Assembly: GCF_037976325.1 (NCBI RefSeq)
Contig: NZ_CP150265.1
Location: 1,257,501 to 1,321,500 of the forward strand
Reading direction: 5' to 3'
Source of the DNA: Paenibacillus sp. FSL K6-3182
GTDB taxonomy: Bacteria; Bacillota; Bacilli; Paenibacillales; Paenibacillaceae
Length of the DNA stretch: 64,000 nt
Shown here: positions 16,032 through 25,885 of the stretch, one piece after another
How positions within the stretch are numbered: the stretch's first letter is position 1
Layout of the letters: each line of letters starts with the position of its first letter
Position numbers and translations under genes: made by a program
The notes under the pieces: generated by a model
What the model was told of the DNA's origin: nothing
Database searches by the model: none
What the model saw: only the letters and a program-made list of their open reading frames with translations

Positions 16032-18944
16032 ATGAAACAAATGATTAAACGTTTTAATGGCAATGTTAATGTTGGTAGTTTTAATATTGTTCAAAAGCTA
16101 TCTAATTTAGGTTACTGGGAGTTTGACCATATTCGCAGAGAAGCATCCTGGTCGAATCAAATGTTCGAAATATATGGTATGAAATCTGATTTCTCGATGA
16201 CGATTGAACAATTTTTTGAGTTCGTGCATCCCGAAGATCGTGAGCGCGTTAATGAGCAGTTCCACCTTGCAATTGAATCAAAAAAGGAAAGCGTTTCCGA
16301 GTACAGAATCGTTCGTCAGAGCGGTGAAGTTAGATATGTGGTGGAAAACATTACTTTCATACGGAATGCCGAAAACGAGATATTGTTGACGATAGGCATG
16401 ATTCAGGATGTAACGGAAAATAAAAAAATACAGCATCGCCTCACAATCGAAGAGCAGCTTTATAAATCGATATTTGAAAACAACCCTGACGCGGTCTTTT
16501 CTTTAGACGCACAAGGGCGTTTTTTGTCATGCAATTCAGTGCTTGAGCAAGTTTTTGGATATACGAAAGAGGAAATTATTAATGATAGTTTTCATAAATT
16601 TGTAGATGCCGCAGCGCTGGATAAAACGATTCAATATTTTGAGCAAACGGTCAAGACGCGGAACCCTCAAAACTATGATACGACAGGCATTACGAGAACA
16701 GGGCAAACGGTCGAATTTAATGTGACCAATATTCCAATCATTATTAATAAAAAGCTTATCGGTGTCTACGGCATTGCCAAGGATATTACGCAGCAAAAAA
16801 TGATTGAGCAATCGTTGACTGAGACCGAATTAAAATACCGCAGTATTGTCGAGCAATCCATTGTCGGTATTTTTGTCGCGCAAAAAAACAACTTCGTTTA
16901 TTCAAACGATCAGCTCAATAAAATGTTTGGTTATGACTCCTTGATCGGTATGGATATTATTCAGACGATCCATCCGTCAGACCGTGAAGCCGTCGTTAAT
17001 CAACTAACGAAGTTACAGGAGGGGCAGTCTTTATCTAATTTCTGCCACAGAGCCATTAAACAAGATGGGACGATTATTCATTGCGAAGTGCACTATAATC
17101 AAGTGTCAAATATGGGAGAGCAGGCAATCGTTGGAGTAGTCCTTGATATTACGGATCGGAGCAAGGCTGAGGAATTAAATCAATATTTGGCTTACCACGA
17201 TTATTTAACGGAGATGCCAAATCGCAGAATGTTTGAAGACCAGCTAGATAAGCAGCTAAGGGTAAGCGAGTATTTTAAGCAGAGGCTGGCGATCGTGCTG
17301 ATTGACGTGGATCGTTTCAAATATGTAAATGATACGCTGGGGCATCCAATTGGGGATGAGTTGCTGAAACAAATCGCCTTTCGATTGATGAGCAATTTAC
17401 GTGATGGCCAAACCGTATTCCGGCTTGGCGGAGACGAATTTGCAATTATTATAGCTGATGTAAAGCAGCAAAACGAAATCAAGGATATGGCAGCTACTAT
17501 TATTAAGCTTATCAATGAGCAATTTTTGATAGAAGGATATGAGCTGAATGTAACCGCAAGTATTGGAATCAGTCAATCGCCTGGCGATGGGAGCTCGGTG
17601 GAGCAGTTGATGAAAAATGCAAATGCGGCTCTTTATCATGCGAAGTCCAGAGGCAGCAATCAATCACAGTGCTATTCCGCTTCTTTAAATGTGCAATCAT
17701 TCAAATTGTTTTCACTCAGCAATGATTTGCGTAAAGCGCAGGAAAGAGGAGAGCTATTCCTGCATTACATGCCACGCGTACATTCGCAAACGATGGAAAT
17801 TGTTGGCGTCGAGGCACTGCTGCGCTGGAATCATCCGGATTGGGGATTGGTTGCTCCGTCTGAATTCATACCGATCGCAGAGGAAACGGGGCTAATTGTA
17901 TCGATAGGAGAATGGGTGCTCCGCGAAGCCTGTATGCAGCATAAACGGTGGCAGAGCTTAGGCCTGCCTTCGGTTACGCTGTCGGTTAACTTTTCGGTGC
18001 AGCAGCTTCTTCAGCAAAATATATTGCATACCATCGATAAGATCATCGAGGAGACAGGAATTTCCCAAGATCGATTGGAAATTGAAATAACGGAAAGCTC
18101 CTTTATTAGCAATGAGAATGCGGTGACTGAATTGCTGCTGGAGCTGAAGAAAAGAAAAATCAAAGTATCGCTTGATGATTTTGGAACCGGCTATTCCTCT
18201 CTTTATTTGTTGAAGCGCTTGGCACTCGATACGATCAAAATTGATCGGTCATTTATCGAGGAGTTGATGACGGATCGTAGAAATAAAAGCATTATTGAAT
18301 GCATTATTCAATTGGCTGGCGAACTTGGCATGCAGGTGGTGGCCGAAGGTGTTGAAACGAAGGAGCAGTTCAACTATTTACGCGATCAGCGATGCGATGA
18401 AATCCAAGGTTATTATTTCAGTCGTCCTGTAGAGCCGGACAGCATCGTACAGCTATTGAGCCGAAGATCTTGTAAAGAGCCTGCTTTATTTATGCCAAGT
18501 AAAGAAGTGCTCGTTAATCGGAGAAAAAGCTTTCGAATCGATTTGAAGCATTGTCTATTGGCAGAGATGACCATTACGATGTTCAAAGGTAGCAGTGTGA
18601 AGCTTGGGAGTACAGAGGTGTTTGTTCGAAACATCGGGCCAGGTGGGCTCCGGTTTATAGTCGGTGTGAAGCTGCCCGTTAACAGCGATATCCTCTTGAT
18701 GTTTAAGACGAAAATTCTTAATCAAATGTATGTGCTATTCGGATTTATCGTCTGGTACAATGAACTGGGCAAAGACATTTATGAATATGGTGTGCAATTT
18801 CAATTAAAAGAAAAGCAGCAGGATGAGCTCGTCAATACGCTTAATTTCCTAGCCATTAAGCAGTGTGATGGCATGCTTCCTCAAACACAGGTGTATGTGG
18901 GAGATCCGATACTCCGGATTAAGGAATTGAAAAAACATAATTAA
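16032..18944 (+). CDS. PAS-PAS-PAS-GGDEF-EAL-PilZ cyclic-di-GMP signalling protein
   Basis: A 970-residue cytosolic protein. Three PAS-type domains (about 20-135, 145-260, 270-385) precede a diguanylate cyclase domain with intact GGDEF (RLGGDEFAII), an EAL phosphodiesterase domain with intact EALLRW, DDFGTGYSS and KIDRSF, and a C-terminal PilZ-like domain with RRKSFR. The second PilZ motif is NIGPGG, where the usual Ser is Gly. Both catalytic domains look able to work, so net activity is unknown. A cyclic-di-GMP-I riboswitch precedes it, suggesting feedback. The ATG at 16032 has AGAGGGG upstream; an ATG at 16008 lacks a site. Confidence 0.92.
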   Translation: MKQMIKRFNGNVNVGSFNIVQKLSNLGYWEFDHIRREASWSNQMFEIYGMKSDFSMTIEQFFEFVHPEDRERVNEQFHLAIESKKESVSEYRIVRQSGEVRYVVENITFIRNAENEILLTIGMIQDVTENKKIQHRLTIEEQLYKSIFENNPDAVFSLDAQGRFLSCNSVLEQVFGYTKEEIINDSFHKFVDAAALDKTIQYFEQTVKTRNPQNYDTTGITRTGQTVEFNVTNIPIIINKKLIGVYGIAKDITQQKMIEQSLTETELKYRSIVEQSIVGIFVAQKNNFVYSNDQLNKMFGYDSLIGMDIIQTIHPSDREAVVNQLTKLQEGQSLSNFCHRAIKQDGTIIHCEVHYNQVSNMGEQAIVGVVLDITDRSKAEELNQYLAYHDYLTEMPNRRMFEDQLDKQLRVSEYFKQRLAIVLIDVDRFKYVNDTLGHPIGDELLKQIAFRLMSNLRDGQTVFRLGGDEFAIIIADVKQQNEIKDMAATIIKLINEQFLIEGYELNVTASIGISQSPGDGSSVEQLMKNANAALYHAKSRGSNQSQCYSASLNVQSFKLFSLSNDLRKAQERGELFLHYMPRVHSQTMEIVGVEALLRWNHPDWGLVAPSEFIPIAEETGLIVSIGEWVLREACMQHKRWQSLGLPSVTLSVNFSVQQLLQQNILHTIDKIIEETGISQDRLEIEITESSFISNENAVTELLLELKKRKIKVSLDDFGTGYSSLYLLKRLALDTIKIDRSFIEELMTDRRNKSIIECIIQLAGELGMQVVAEGVETKEQFNYLRDQRCDEIQGYYFSRPVEPDSIVQLLSRRSCKEPALFMPSKEVLVNRRKSFRIDLKHCLLAEMTITMFKGSSVKLGSTEVFVRNIGPGGLRFIVGVKLPVNSDILLMFKTKILNQMYVLFGFIVWYNELGKDIYEYGVQFQLKEKQQDELVNTLNFLAIKQCDGMLPQTQVYVGDPILRIKELKKHN

Positions 18945-18960
18945 AAATGAGATGGAAAAA

Positions 18961-19003
18961 GCATTTTACATTCGGTAAAACCGGGGCGTGAAATGTTTTT
19001 TTT
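18961..19003 (+). terminator. Terminator after the GGDEF-EAL-PilZ gene
   Basis: CATTTTAC pairs with GTGAAATG (one G:T pair), with an inner CGG/CCG, followed by eight T residues. Confidence 0.78.
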
Positions 19004-19078
19004 GTGCAACATAAAAGTTTTGCCGCATCGGTCTTTGGGTAAAAGGAAATAGTAGTTATTGAAAAGGAGGATGCGCGC

Positions 19079-19888
19079 TTGAAACTTACACCGGAACAAA
19101 GAATTCAGCTGCATGGCTTTAATAATTTAACGAAGTCACTCAGCTTCAATATGTATGATGTGTGTTATACGAGAACGAAAGAAGAGCGTAAAGCATATAT
19201 CGCCTATATAGACGAACAATATAATTCGGATAGGCTGACGAATATTTTGGAAACAGTATCGGATATTATTGGAGCGCATGTGCTTAATATTGCAAAGCAG
19301 GATTATGAGCCGCAGGGTGCCAGCGTTACTTTGCTCGTATCGGAAGGGCCGGTAATTAGCGGACCCAATGAGTCGTTTGAAGAATCGCCGGGTCCCTTGC
19401 CTGATTCCGTAGTGATGCATTTGGATAAAAGCCATATAACGGTTCATACGTATCCGGAGTATCATCCGAACGAAGGGATAAGCACGTTCCGCGCAGATAT
19501 TGATGTATCGACCTGCGGCGAGATCTCACCGCTTAAAGCGCTGAACTATCTGATCCATTCATTTGATACCGATATTATGACACTGGATTATCGTGTGAGA
19601 GGTTTCACGCGCGACATTAATGGTTATAAACTTTTTATTGATCATGATATTAACTCGATTCAAAACTACATACCGAAGAAGGAATCTCTTTTGTATGACA
19701 TGATCGACGTTAATATTTATCAAGAAAATGTGTTTCATACCAAATGCAAGCTGAAGCAATTTGATTTGAACAACTATTTATTCGGCTATACGAAGGATTC
19801 GTTGTCAACCATAGAGCAAGAGGAAATTACGAGAAGATTAAAGACCGAGATGGATGAAATCTTTTATGGAAAAAATATAAGGAGCTGA
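19079..19888 (+). CDS. speD: S-adenosylmethionine decarboxylase proenzyme
   Basis: A 269-residue SpeD of the long enterobacterial type (E. coli ~264). It makes decarboxylated SAM for spermidine synthesis. The self-cleavage/pyruvoyl region reads [13 protein letters not shown] (about residues 120-132). [16 protein letters not shown] carries the conserved Cys. The start is TTG at 19079 with AAAGGAGG 8 nt upstream; an ATG at 19071 hits a stop at once. It lies 7 nt before an SDR gene, so co-transcription is likely. No speE is seen in the window. Confidence 0.93.
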   Translation: MKLTPEQRIQLHGFNNLTKSLSFNMYDVCYTRTKEERKAYIAYIDEQYNSDRLTNILETVSDIIGAHVLNIAKQDYEPQGASVTLLVSEGPVISGPNESFEESPGPLPDSVVMHLDKSHITVHTYPEYHPNEGISTFRADIDVSTCGEISPLKALNYLIHSFDTDIMTLDYRVRGFTRDINGYKLFIDHDINSIQNYIPKKESLLYDMIDVNIYQENVFHTKCKLKQFDLNNYLFGYTKDSLSTIEQEEITRRLKTEMDEIFYGKNIRS

Positions 19889-19895
19889 TTTTCTC

Positions 19896-20765
19896 ATGTC
19901 TAAATCGTCATCACAAAAAAATATTAACCCGCCGCAGCACCAAAACCGTCAACCGGGTATTGAATCCGAGATGAAGCCGCTGCCGATTTTTGAATCGGAT
20001 TCATATAAAGCGGCAGGCAAGCTGAAAGGGAAGACAGCTATTATTACGGGTGGAGATAGCGGCATTGGCCGCGCTGTAGCCGTTGCTTTTGCCAAAGAGG
20101 GCGCGGATTTAGCGATCGTATATTTGAATGAGCATGACGATGCAGAGAAGACGAAGGAAGTTGTAGAGAAAGCTGGCGTGAAATGCTTGCTTATAGCTGG
20201 CGACGTCGGCGAAGAGGATTTTTGCAAAAGTGTCATCGAGCAGACGATTAAGGAGTATGGCAAGCTGGATATTTTGGTGAATAACGCGGCAGAGCAGCAT
20301 GTGCAGCAGAAGCTTGAGGATATAACGTCGGATCAGCTGGTGGCTACGTTTCGAACGAATGTGTTCAGCATGTTCTATTTGACGATCGTCGCTTTGCCGC
20401 ACTTGAAGGCATCCAGCTCCATCATCAATACGGCGTCTATAACGGCATACAAAGGCAATCCGACGTTAATTGATTACTCCGCTACAAAAGGAGCAATCGT
20501 TTCCTTTACGCGCGCATTGTCAGTGAATTTGGCTGAGCAAGGTATTCGCGTTAACGGTGTAGCTCCCGGACCGATCTGGACGCCGCTTATTCCAGCGACA
20601 TTCGATGAACAGTCCGTAGCCACTTTTGGCTCAGATACACCGATGAAACGACCAGGACAGCCGCATGAGTTAGCAGCTGCCTACGTCTACCTAGCTTGTG
20701 ATGATTCCAGTTATATGTCAGGCCAAATGCTGCATATTAACGGCGGAGAAGTTGTAAACGGGTAA
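19896..20765 (+). CDS. SDR-family oxidoreductase (YhdF/YghA-like)
   Basis: A 289-residue classical-type short-chain dehydrogenase. An N-terminal extension of ~45 residues (NPPQHQNRQPG) is typical of the stress-associated YhdF/YghA/GsiB-linked group. The cofactor motif is TGGDSGIGRAVA, followed by NNAAEQ and the catalytic YSATKGA. The ATG has AAGGAG upstream. It follows speD by 7 nt. The natural substrate is unknown; relatives reduce sugars or aldehydes. It ends 8 nt from a convergent SDR gene. Confidence 0.88.
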   Translation: MSKSSSQKNINPPQHQNRQPGIESEMKPLPIFESDSYKAAGKLKGKTAIITGGDSGIGRAVAVAFAKEGADLAIVYLNEHDDAEKTKEVVEKAGVKCLLIAGDVGEEDFCKSVIEQTIKEYGKLDILVNNAAEQHVQQKLEDITSDQLVATFRTNVFSMFYLTIVALPHLKASSSIINTASITAYKGNPTLIDYSATKGAIVSFTRALSVNLAEQGIRVNGVAPGPIWTPLIPATFDEQSVATFGSDTPMKRPGQPHELAAAYVYLACDDSSYMSGQMLHINGGEVVNG

Positions 20766-20773
20766 AGTAGGTA

Positions 20774-21658
20774 TTACAAGAAACCATGCAGCTTCGCATA
20801 ATTTCCCCAGTGCGGCTGTCTGCCATCGACGTCGGTTATGCCGAACTCATCAGACAGCTGCCAGCTCGGGAATACTTGTCCGGATCTTTCAAGCAAATCG
20901 CTGCTTGCTGCAAGAGCTGCGATTCCACGTCCAACAAAATATGGCGTTTCCGATTGGCTGAAATGCTCGGCGTCTGGCTTGCCGCCATGCACAGCATCAA
21001 GCCACGTTTCTTCCGTTACTTCAAAATGCTCCAGCATTTCCTCGGAGCGAAGGAAGCCGGGAGTTACAGCAACAGCCGTTACATCATAGGGCTTAAGGTC
21101 AGCTGCCATTGCCGCGGCAAGATGAATAGGTGAAATTTTGGCCAGGCTATAAAACAAACTTCCGCGATAACGGTAATCGATTCCGTCAGTGACTTCAATG
21201 ATTAGTCCCTTTCTCCGTTTCACCAGCAATGGAGCACCATAATGACTCGTAATGAGATGAGCTTTTACGGCACGCTCTTGCATTAACAGGCCCTTGCTTA
21301 ACGAATGCTCCCAAAACGGCTTTCCCCATTCCGTTAATTTTTCTCCTCCCCAAATGTTATTGACCAGCACATCCAGTTGTCCATTTTGCTCCTTGTTGAT
21401 TTTCTCGAACAAAGCCTGAACGTCCACTTCAACTGTATGGTCCACTCTAACCGGGATGCCCACGCCTCCTCGTGCAGTGACCAATTCGGCTGTTTCTTCA
21501 ATCGTTTCCGCTCTGTTCAAATCGGAGGCTTGGCCGCGAATGCTTCTTCCTGTGCAGTAAACGGTGGCTCCTGCTTCTCCAAGACTTACTGCAATACCGC
21601 GTCCAGCTCCTCGTGTAGCTCCAGCAACGACTGCGATTTTTCCCTCTAATGGTTTCAT
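20774..21658 (-). CDS. SDR-family oxidoreductase
   Basis: A 294-residue short-chain dehydrogenase with cofactor motif AGATRGAGRGIA, NNIWGGEK and an active-site YSLAK. It resembles the group annotated as SDR oxidoreductases with long substrate loops; the substrate is unknown. The ATG is preceded by GGAGAG. The gene is divergent from a WYL/HTH regulator starting at 21787. WYL regulators often control the adjacent divergent enzyme, and an imperfect palindrome lies between the two genes. Confidence 0.85.
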   Translation of the reverse strand: MKPLEGKIAVVAGATRGAGRGIAVSLGEAGATVYCTGRSIRGQASDLNRAETIEETAELVTARGGVGIPVRVDHTVEVDVQALFEKINKEQNGQLDVLVNNIWGGEKLTEWGKPFWEHSLSKGLLMQERAVKAHLITSHYGAPLLVKRRKGLIIEVTDGIDYRYRGSLFYSLAKISPIHLAAAMAADLKPYDVTAVAVTPGFLRSEEMLEHFEVTEETWLDAVHGGKPDAEHFSQSETPYFVGRGIAALAASSDLLERSGQVFPSWQLSDEFGITDVDGRQPHWGNYAKLHGFL

Positions 21659-21712
21659 TGTATCTCTCCATTCCGATTTCTATGGTTTACTCTTTGTCAG
21701 TTTAACAAACGA

Positions 21713-21735
21713 TATACGACAACTACTGTCATATA
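21713..21735. promoter_or_regulatory. Palindrome in the SDR/WYL divergent region
   Basis: TATACGACA-ACTAC-TGTCATATA is an imperfect inverted repeat (one mismatch per arm). It sits midway between the divergent SDR and WYL genes and is a candidate operator for the regulator. Confidence 0.5.
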
Positions 21736-21786
21736 TTCATGCTACAATGAAAAAAACGAATGAAAGCAGCACAGGAGGCCTAGCAT

Positions 21787-22743
21787 ATGAGAGCGGGACG
21801 GTTAATTGCCATCCTATTATTGATGCAAAACAGCGGGAAATTGACGTCAAAAGAACTTGCGGAAAAGCTGGAGGTATCCGAGCGTACCATCATTCGTGAT
21901 ATGGAGTCGCTTAGTGAAGCGGGCATTCCGGTTTATGCGGAGAGGGGAGTGCACGGAGGATGGGTTTTATCCGAGGGGTATCGAACTAATCTAACGGGTA
22001 TGCATGCGGATGAATTAGTGTCTGTTATCGTTGGCAGTCCATCTTCTTTGCTGAGCGATCTAGGAATTGCGAGTCATTATGAAGCGGCTGTTCAAAAAAT
22101 ACTGGCTGCCTCTCCTGCTGAAGTGAGCAAAGGGGCAGCTCTTATGAAGCAAAAGATTCATATTGATGGAGCGGGCTGGCATCAGATGGAAGAGTTAATG
22201 CCATTCTTGTCGATTGTGCAGGAAGCCGTTTGGGAAGAACGATTATTGAAGATTCGCTATCATCGCGAGGACGGTATCGCCGAGCGAATCGTCTCTCCGC
22301 TTGGACTCGTTGCTAAGCGCAACGTTTGGTATTTGATTGGCGAAGTGAACGGGGAGAAACGGACCTACCGAATCTCAAGATTATTGGATGCCCTTATGCT
22401 GGAGGAGCGGTTCGAACGCCCAGCAGACTTTGATCTGGCTCAGTACTGGGAACAGTCCATGGGTGAATTTAAGCAGAGACTGCCGCAATATCCTGCTGTT
22501 ATTACCTTTCATGATACGGTGCTCTCTCGGCTATCCAAAGAACGATATGTGAAAATCGTAAAAAGCAGCCCTTCACTGAAAACGAGTTGGTCATCGGCGC
22601 GAGTTGAATTTCAAGGATTGGAATCGGCGTGCGAAATTATTTTAAGTTATGGTTCACGAATAGAAGCGGTTGAGCCTGCAGAGCTGCGGCAAAAAGTGAT
22701 AGCTGAGGCAAAAGCTATTTATGCTTTATATGGCGATTTGTAA
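21787..22743 (+). CDS. HTH/WYL-domain transcriptional regulator (YafY type)
   Basis: A 318-residue regulator. The N-terminal HTH_11 domain (SGKLTSKELAEKLEVSERTI, about 17-36) is followed by a WYL domain (about 140-220, with FVR-type core VWYLIGEVNGEKRTYRISR). A C-terminal extension follows. WYL domains bind small ligands or nucleic acid, and members regulate neighbouring genes. The ATG has GGAGG 10 nt upstream. It is divergent from the SDR gene, its likely target. Confidence 0.87.
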   Translation: MRAGRLIAILLLMQNSGKLTSKELAEKLEVSERTIIRDMESLSEAGIPVYAERGVHGGWVLSEGYRTNLTGMHADELVSVIVGSPSSLLSDLGIASHYEAAVQKILAASPAEVSKGAALMKQKIHIDGAGWHQMEELMPFLSIVQEAVWEERLLKIRYHREDGIAERIVSPLGLVAKRNVWYLIGEVNGEKRTYRISRLLDALMLEERFERPADFDLAQYWEQSMGEFKQRLPQYPAVITFHDTVLSRLSKERYVKIVKSSPSLKTSWSSARVEFQGLESACEIILSYGSRIEAVEPAELRQKVIAEAKAIYALYGDL

Positions 22744-22965
22744 AAAAAAGAGGAAGCTCGAAGTGATCTGGACCAGATATTGCTGATCCACGAGCGATAA
22801 CGAATGGCGATTCTTTTATGCTGGTCCGATGTCATTGAGTTCTATGCGGGTGAAGTATATGAATGAGAAATAGAGCAGGTGGGAATAAAAAGAGATAATT
22901 ACTACTCCGTATGGATCACAGAGGAATCATCTCCTTTTCGCTATTATTATCGTTACATTTGTTTC

Positions 22966-24969
22966 TTAAGGTGTACGTGGCAGAGCATAATATCCAAATG
23001 CAAGATCAAGTAAGGCACTTGCTTCTTGGCGAAGCAGTGGTTTTTGCGAACGGAAGTCAACTGAACCGTCCTCGTTTACTTTTGTATCGGGATCTGCAAT
23101 GCCTTGGGAAATAAGTGCTTTAATTCCTTCAACAGCCCATGGAGCAGTGTCGTCAGTAAGCTTAATGTCTCGCTCAAGCTTAGCTTGTTTTAAATTTTGA
23201 ATCATAGTTGCAGCTGTTTGTCTTGTAATGACTGCATTTCTATCAACATCAGGAATACCAGTTATCATTTGCTTCTTGTGACCTTCAATCATATCAGGAA
23301 AACTATGCCAGCCATGAGCAATCATAAGGACCTCCATAAACTCGCCTTGTGTCATTGTGCCTCTTGGCTCAAAGTTATTGCCCTCTTTGGCAAATAGGAC
23401 ATCACGCGCATGTAAATTGTTAATGTACGACGAATATGCACTATCATTAGGGACATCATTGAATGCTGGCTTAATATGAACCTTACGCGCATCAGAACCA
23501 AAATCAAGACCATTGGGATTTGTATAATAAAAATATTCAATCTGACCCTGATGATCTTTTTTGAAAGCTAATTTGTTGCCTGCTTCATCTTCAAACAACA
23601 GTGGGTGAATCATTTTTAACGTGTGTTTGCCACTGGTTCCTGTCTCCATAATGAGGTTGCCATCCCCGTAAGTGAAGTTGGAATTCAAGAAAAAGAATCT
23701 TGTGTTCAAATAAGATCCAACATATTGCTCCGCATCCTTCTCGCTTAGTGGAATGTACTTCGGTTGTTCTACTTCTCTCTCGTCAGGGAAATACTGATCC
23801 ATAAATGCTTCATATACCTCTAAGCTCATCATCGTATCATTATTATAGGACATGTAGAAGGAAACGTTTTTCTCCGGCAACAGCACAATCAAGGACTGAT
23901 GACCAGGCAGGTTCCCGCCTTTCAGTACAACATGGTGGCCATTCATAATATCATTGCGATAACCCTCAAACCCGCCAACTGTAGTCATAGGAATTGATTT
24001 GTCTGCAAATACTGCGTAGGTTTGCATCTGTTCCGCAGTTTTTTCATTAATGATCTTCTTGCCGTTAACTGTTCCCTCCTGCTGAAACATGATTAAATAT
24101 TTTGCCATATCTTCACCCGTTGACAAAATACTGCCATGTGGGCCATCGGTCGGTGCATGTCCAGATACTGAATGAGGTTTGCCATCCGGTCCATAATGTG
24201 TGGCCATTCTACCCAGCAACTCGGGCGTAAATCGAGAGCTTGTAGAATTCATCCCTAACGGTTTAAACACATTGTCTTCCATATACTGCGGGTATGATTT
24301 ACCGCTTACGTTTTGAATCGCATAGCCAGCCAATAAAAAAGCAAAATTGTCATACGTATAAGCTTCGCCAGGTTTTCGAACAACTGTAGGCATATTTTCT
24401 GTCATAAAGTCCTTCATCGGAATATCTTGATCGACATATTTAGGGTCTAAAAAGAGGGATTTATCCGGGTAATCAAATCCTGCTGTGTAAGTCAACAAAT
24501 TGTATAACGTAAGCGGAGTATTTGTTTTGTTAGGTACTTTCATTCCCCCGAGATAGTCTTGAATATCTCGATCTAGCTCCATTTTCCCACCTTCTACGAG
24601 TTGCAGTGCAGCTAAAGCAGTAAATGTTTTTGAAACAGATGCGATTTGAAACACAGTATCTTTATCTACAGCAATTTCCTTTTCTTTGTCTGCAAAGCCA
24701 TACCCTTTATTGACGAGCACTTTACCATCTTGAACAACGACAAAATTGGATCCATTCACGTTGTATTTTTCCATCATATTTTCAAATACAGGATCAATAA
24801 AGTCCTCAATTTCTTGTGGGTTTAACTTAATATTTGTGCTGACCTCATTCGATATCTGAGATGCGACTGGACTAGTATCTCGATTGGAAACGGGCGCCGT
24901 GCAGGCTGTAAATATAGTTGTAAATGAAAGTAAAGCGACGATACTGACCTTGCGAAATTTGTTATTCAC
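22966..24969 (-). CDS. Serine hydrolase (class C beta-lactamase fold) with SLH-like C-terminus
   Basis: A 667-residue exported protein. The N-terminus is a lipoprotein-like signal (residues 1-24, with FTAC before the cleavage site). The hydrolase domain (about 50-400) has the active-site SVSK, the YDNF (YxN-type) motif and HxG near KGGNLPGHQ. The family hydrolyses peptides or esters rather than beta-lactams in most cases. A ~110-residue domain follows. The last ~140 residues contain two degenerate SLH-like modules (MTQGEFMEVL, ITRQTAATMI, LRQEASALL), suggesting cell-wall attachment as well as lipid anchoring. The start is GTG with AAGGAG 9 nt upstream. Confidence 0.82.
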   Translation of the reverse strand: MNNKFRKVSIVALLSFTTIFTACTAPVSNRDTSPVASQISNEVSTNIKLNPQEIEDFIDPVFENMMEKYNVNGSNFVVVQDGKVLVNKGYGFADKEKEIAVDKDTVFQIASVSKTFTALAALQLVEGGKMELDRDIQDYLGGMKVPNKTNTPLTLYNLLTYTAGFDYPDKSLFLDPKYVDQDIPMKDFMTENMPTVVRKPGEAYTYDNFAFLLAGYAIQNVSGKSYPQYMEDNVFKPLGMNSTSSRFTPELLGRMATHYGPDGKPHSVSGHAPTDGPHGSILSTGEDMAKYLIMFQQEGTVNGKKIINEKTAEQMQTYAVFADKSIPMTTVGGFEGYRNDIMNGHHVVLKGGNLPGHQSLIVLLPEKNVSFYMSYNNDTMMSLEVYEAFMDQYFPDEREVEQPKYIPLSEKDAEQYVGSYLNTRFFFLNSNFTYGDGNLIMETGTSGKHTLKMIHPLLFEDEAGNKLAFKKDHQGQIEYFYYTNPNGLDFGSDARKVHIKPAFNDVPNDSAYSSYINNLHARDVLFAKEGNNFEPRGTMTQGEFMEVLMIAHGWHSFPDMIEGHKKQMITGIPDVDRNAVITRQTAATMIQNLKQAKLERDIKLTDDTAPWAVEGIKALISQGIADPDTKVNEDGSVDFRSQKPLLRQEASALLDLAFGYYALPRTP

Positions 24970-25154
24970 TATTCATTCTCCTTATGTGTTTGTAGTTGGC
25001 TAGCGTACAAGTCAAACGGATAACACTGCTTCACGAGTATCACAAAAAGAGTGTCATTCTAACAAGTTACCTTATGTCATCCCTTTCGTTTCCTTGCTTA
25101 AGATAAACAATGTTACATGTCATATGACGTTTTGACACTAGGAATAGAGAGGGT

Positions 25155-25182
25155 TTGACGTTTAAACTGCAGAGGATATAAG
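25155..25182 (+). promoter_or_regulatory. Possible promoter for the sensor-domain/HK-RR operon
   Basis: TTGACG at 25155 and TATAAG at 25177 are separated by 16 nt, about 30 nt before the first start codon. It matches the consensus only moderately. Confidence 0.4.
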
Positions 25183-25213
25183 GGCATTACAAAACTCTGG
25201 AGGTGCATTTCTT

Positions 25214-25810
25214 TTGAAAAAGCTATTGTTAAACAACCTGCAAAATGTAATCTTTTTGTTCTTTACTTTTATTTCAGGTCTATTTTATTTTTGCTTCTAT
25301 TTAGTGACTCTAACATTTGGATTAGGTATGTCGTTCACGGTAATTGGGATACCGATATTAACGTTTGTTATGCGTTCAGCACGGAAGTTCGTCCGATATG
25401 AACGTACACAAACCAAAATTTATACTGATCTAACAATAGAGTTGGAAGATGTGGAACTACTAGTGGAAGGATCGTTATGGGTTCAAGCTAAGCGAGAGCT
25501 TCTAGATCAACGCAACTGGAATGCTATTTTTTGGTTAATGCTAAAGCTGGTCGTAGGCTGGATAAGTCTTTTTTGCGCTGTCATATTATATATTGTGCCG
25601 CTTGCCTTTATTGCAGCGCCTTTACTTGTTCCATTCGTGAATATTCAAATAATGTTTATGACGATTGATACGTTGGAACATTCTTTAATCATTATGTTAG
25701 CAGGTATTGTACTTATCTTTTTTGGCGCGTGGTTAGGAAAAGGTATCACGCAAGCAATTGGAGGATATACACGATACATGGTTAGGGCGATATCTGGCGA
25801 TTCTGCGTAA
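25214..25810 (+). CDS. Sensor-domain membrane protein
   Basis: A 198-residue protein with an N-terminal double hydrophobic stretch (about 10-55), an amphipathic charged middle, and a second hydrophobic pair (about 110-185). This layout fits the putative sensor domain family that sits in front of two-component genes in Bacillota. The start is TTG at 25214 with GGAGG 10 nt upstream. The kinase/regulator gene begins 75 nt downstream, so the protein probably partners that kinase at the membrane. The ligand is unknown. Confidence 0.68.
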   Translation: MKKLLLNNLQNVIFLFFTFISGLFYFCFYLVTLTFGLGMSFTVIGIPILTFVMRSARKFVRYERTQTKIYTDLTIELEDVELLVEGSLWVQAKRELLDQRNWNAIFWLMLKLVVGWISLFCAVILYIVPLAFIAAPLLVPFVNIQIMFMTIDTLEHSLIIMLAGIVLIFFGAWLGKGITQAIGGYTRYMVRAISGDSA

Positions 25811-25885
25811 ACAGGATGCGTCAGGAGAGTGAATACTCTATACTATTATGTATAATAAGGATGAAGTTTAGGTGAGGTGCTACAC

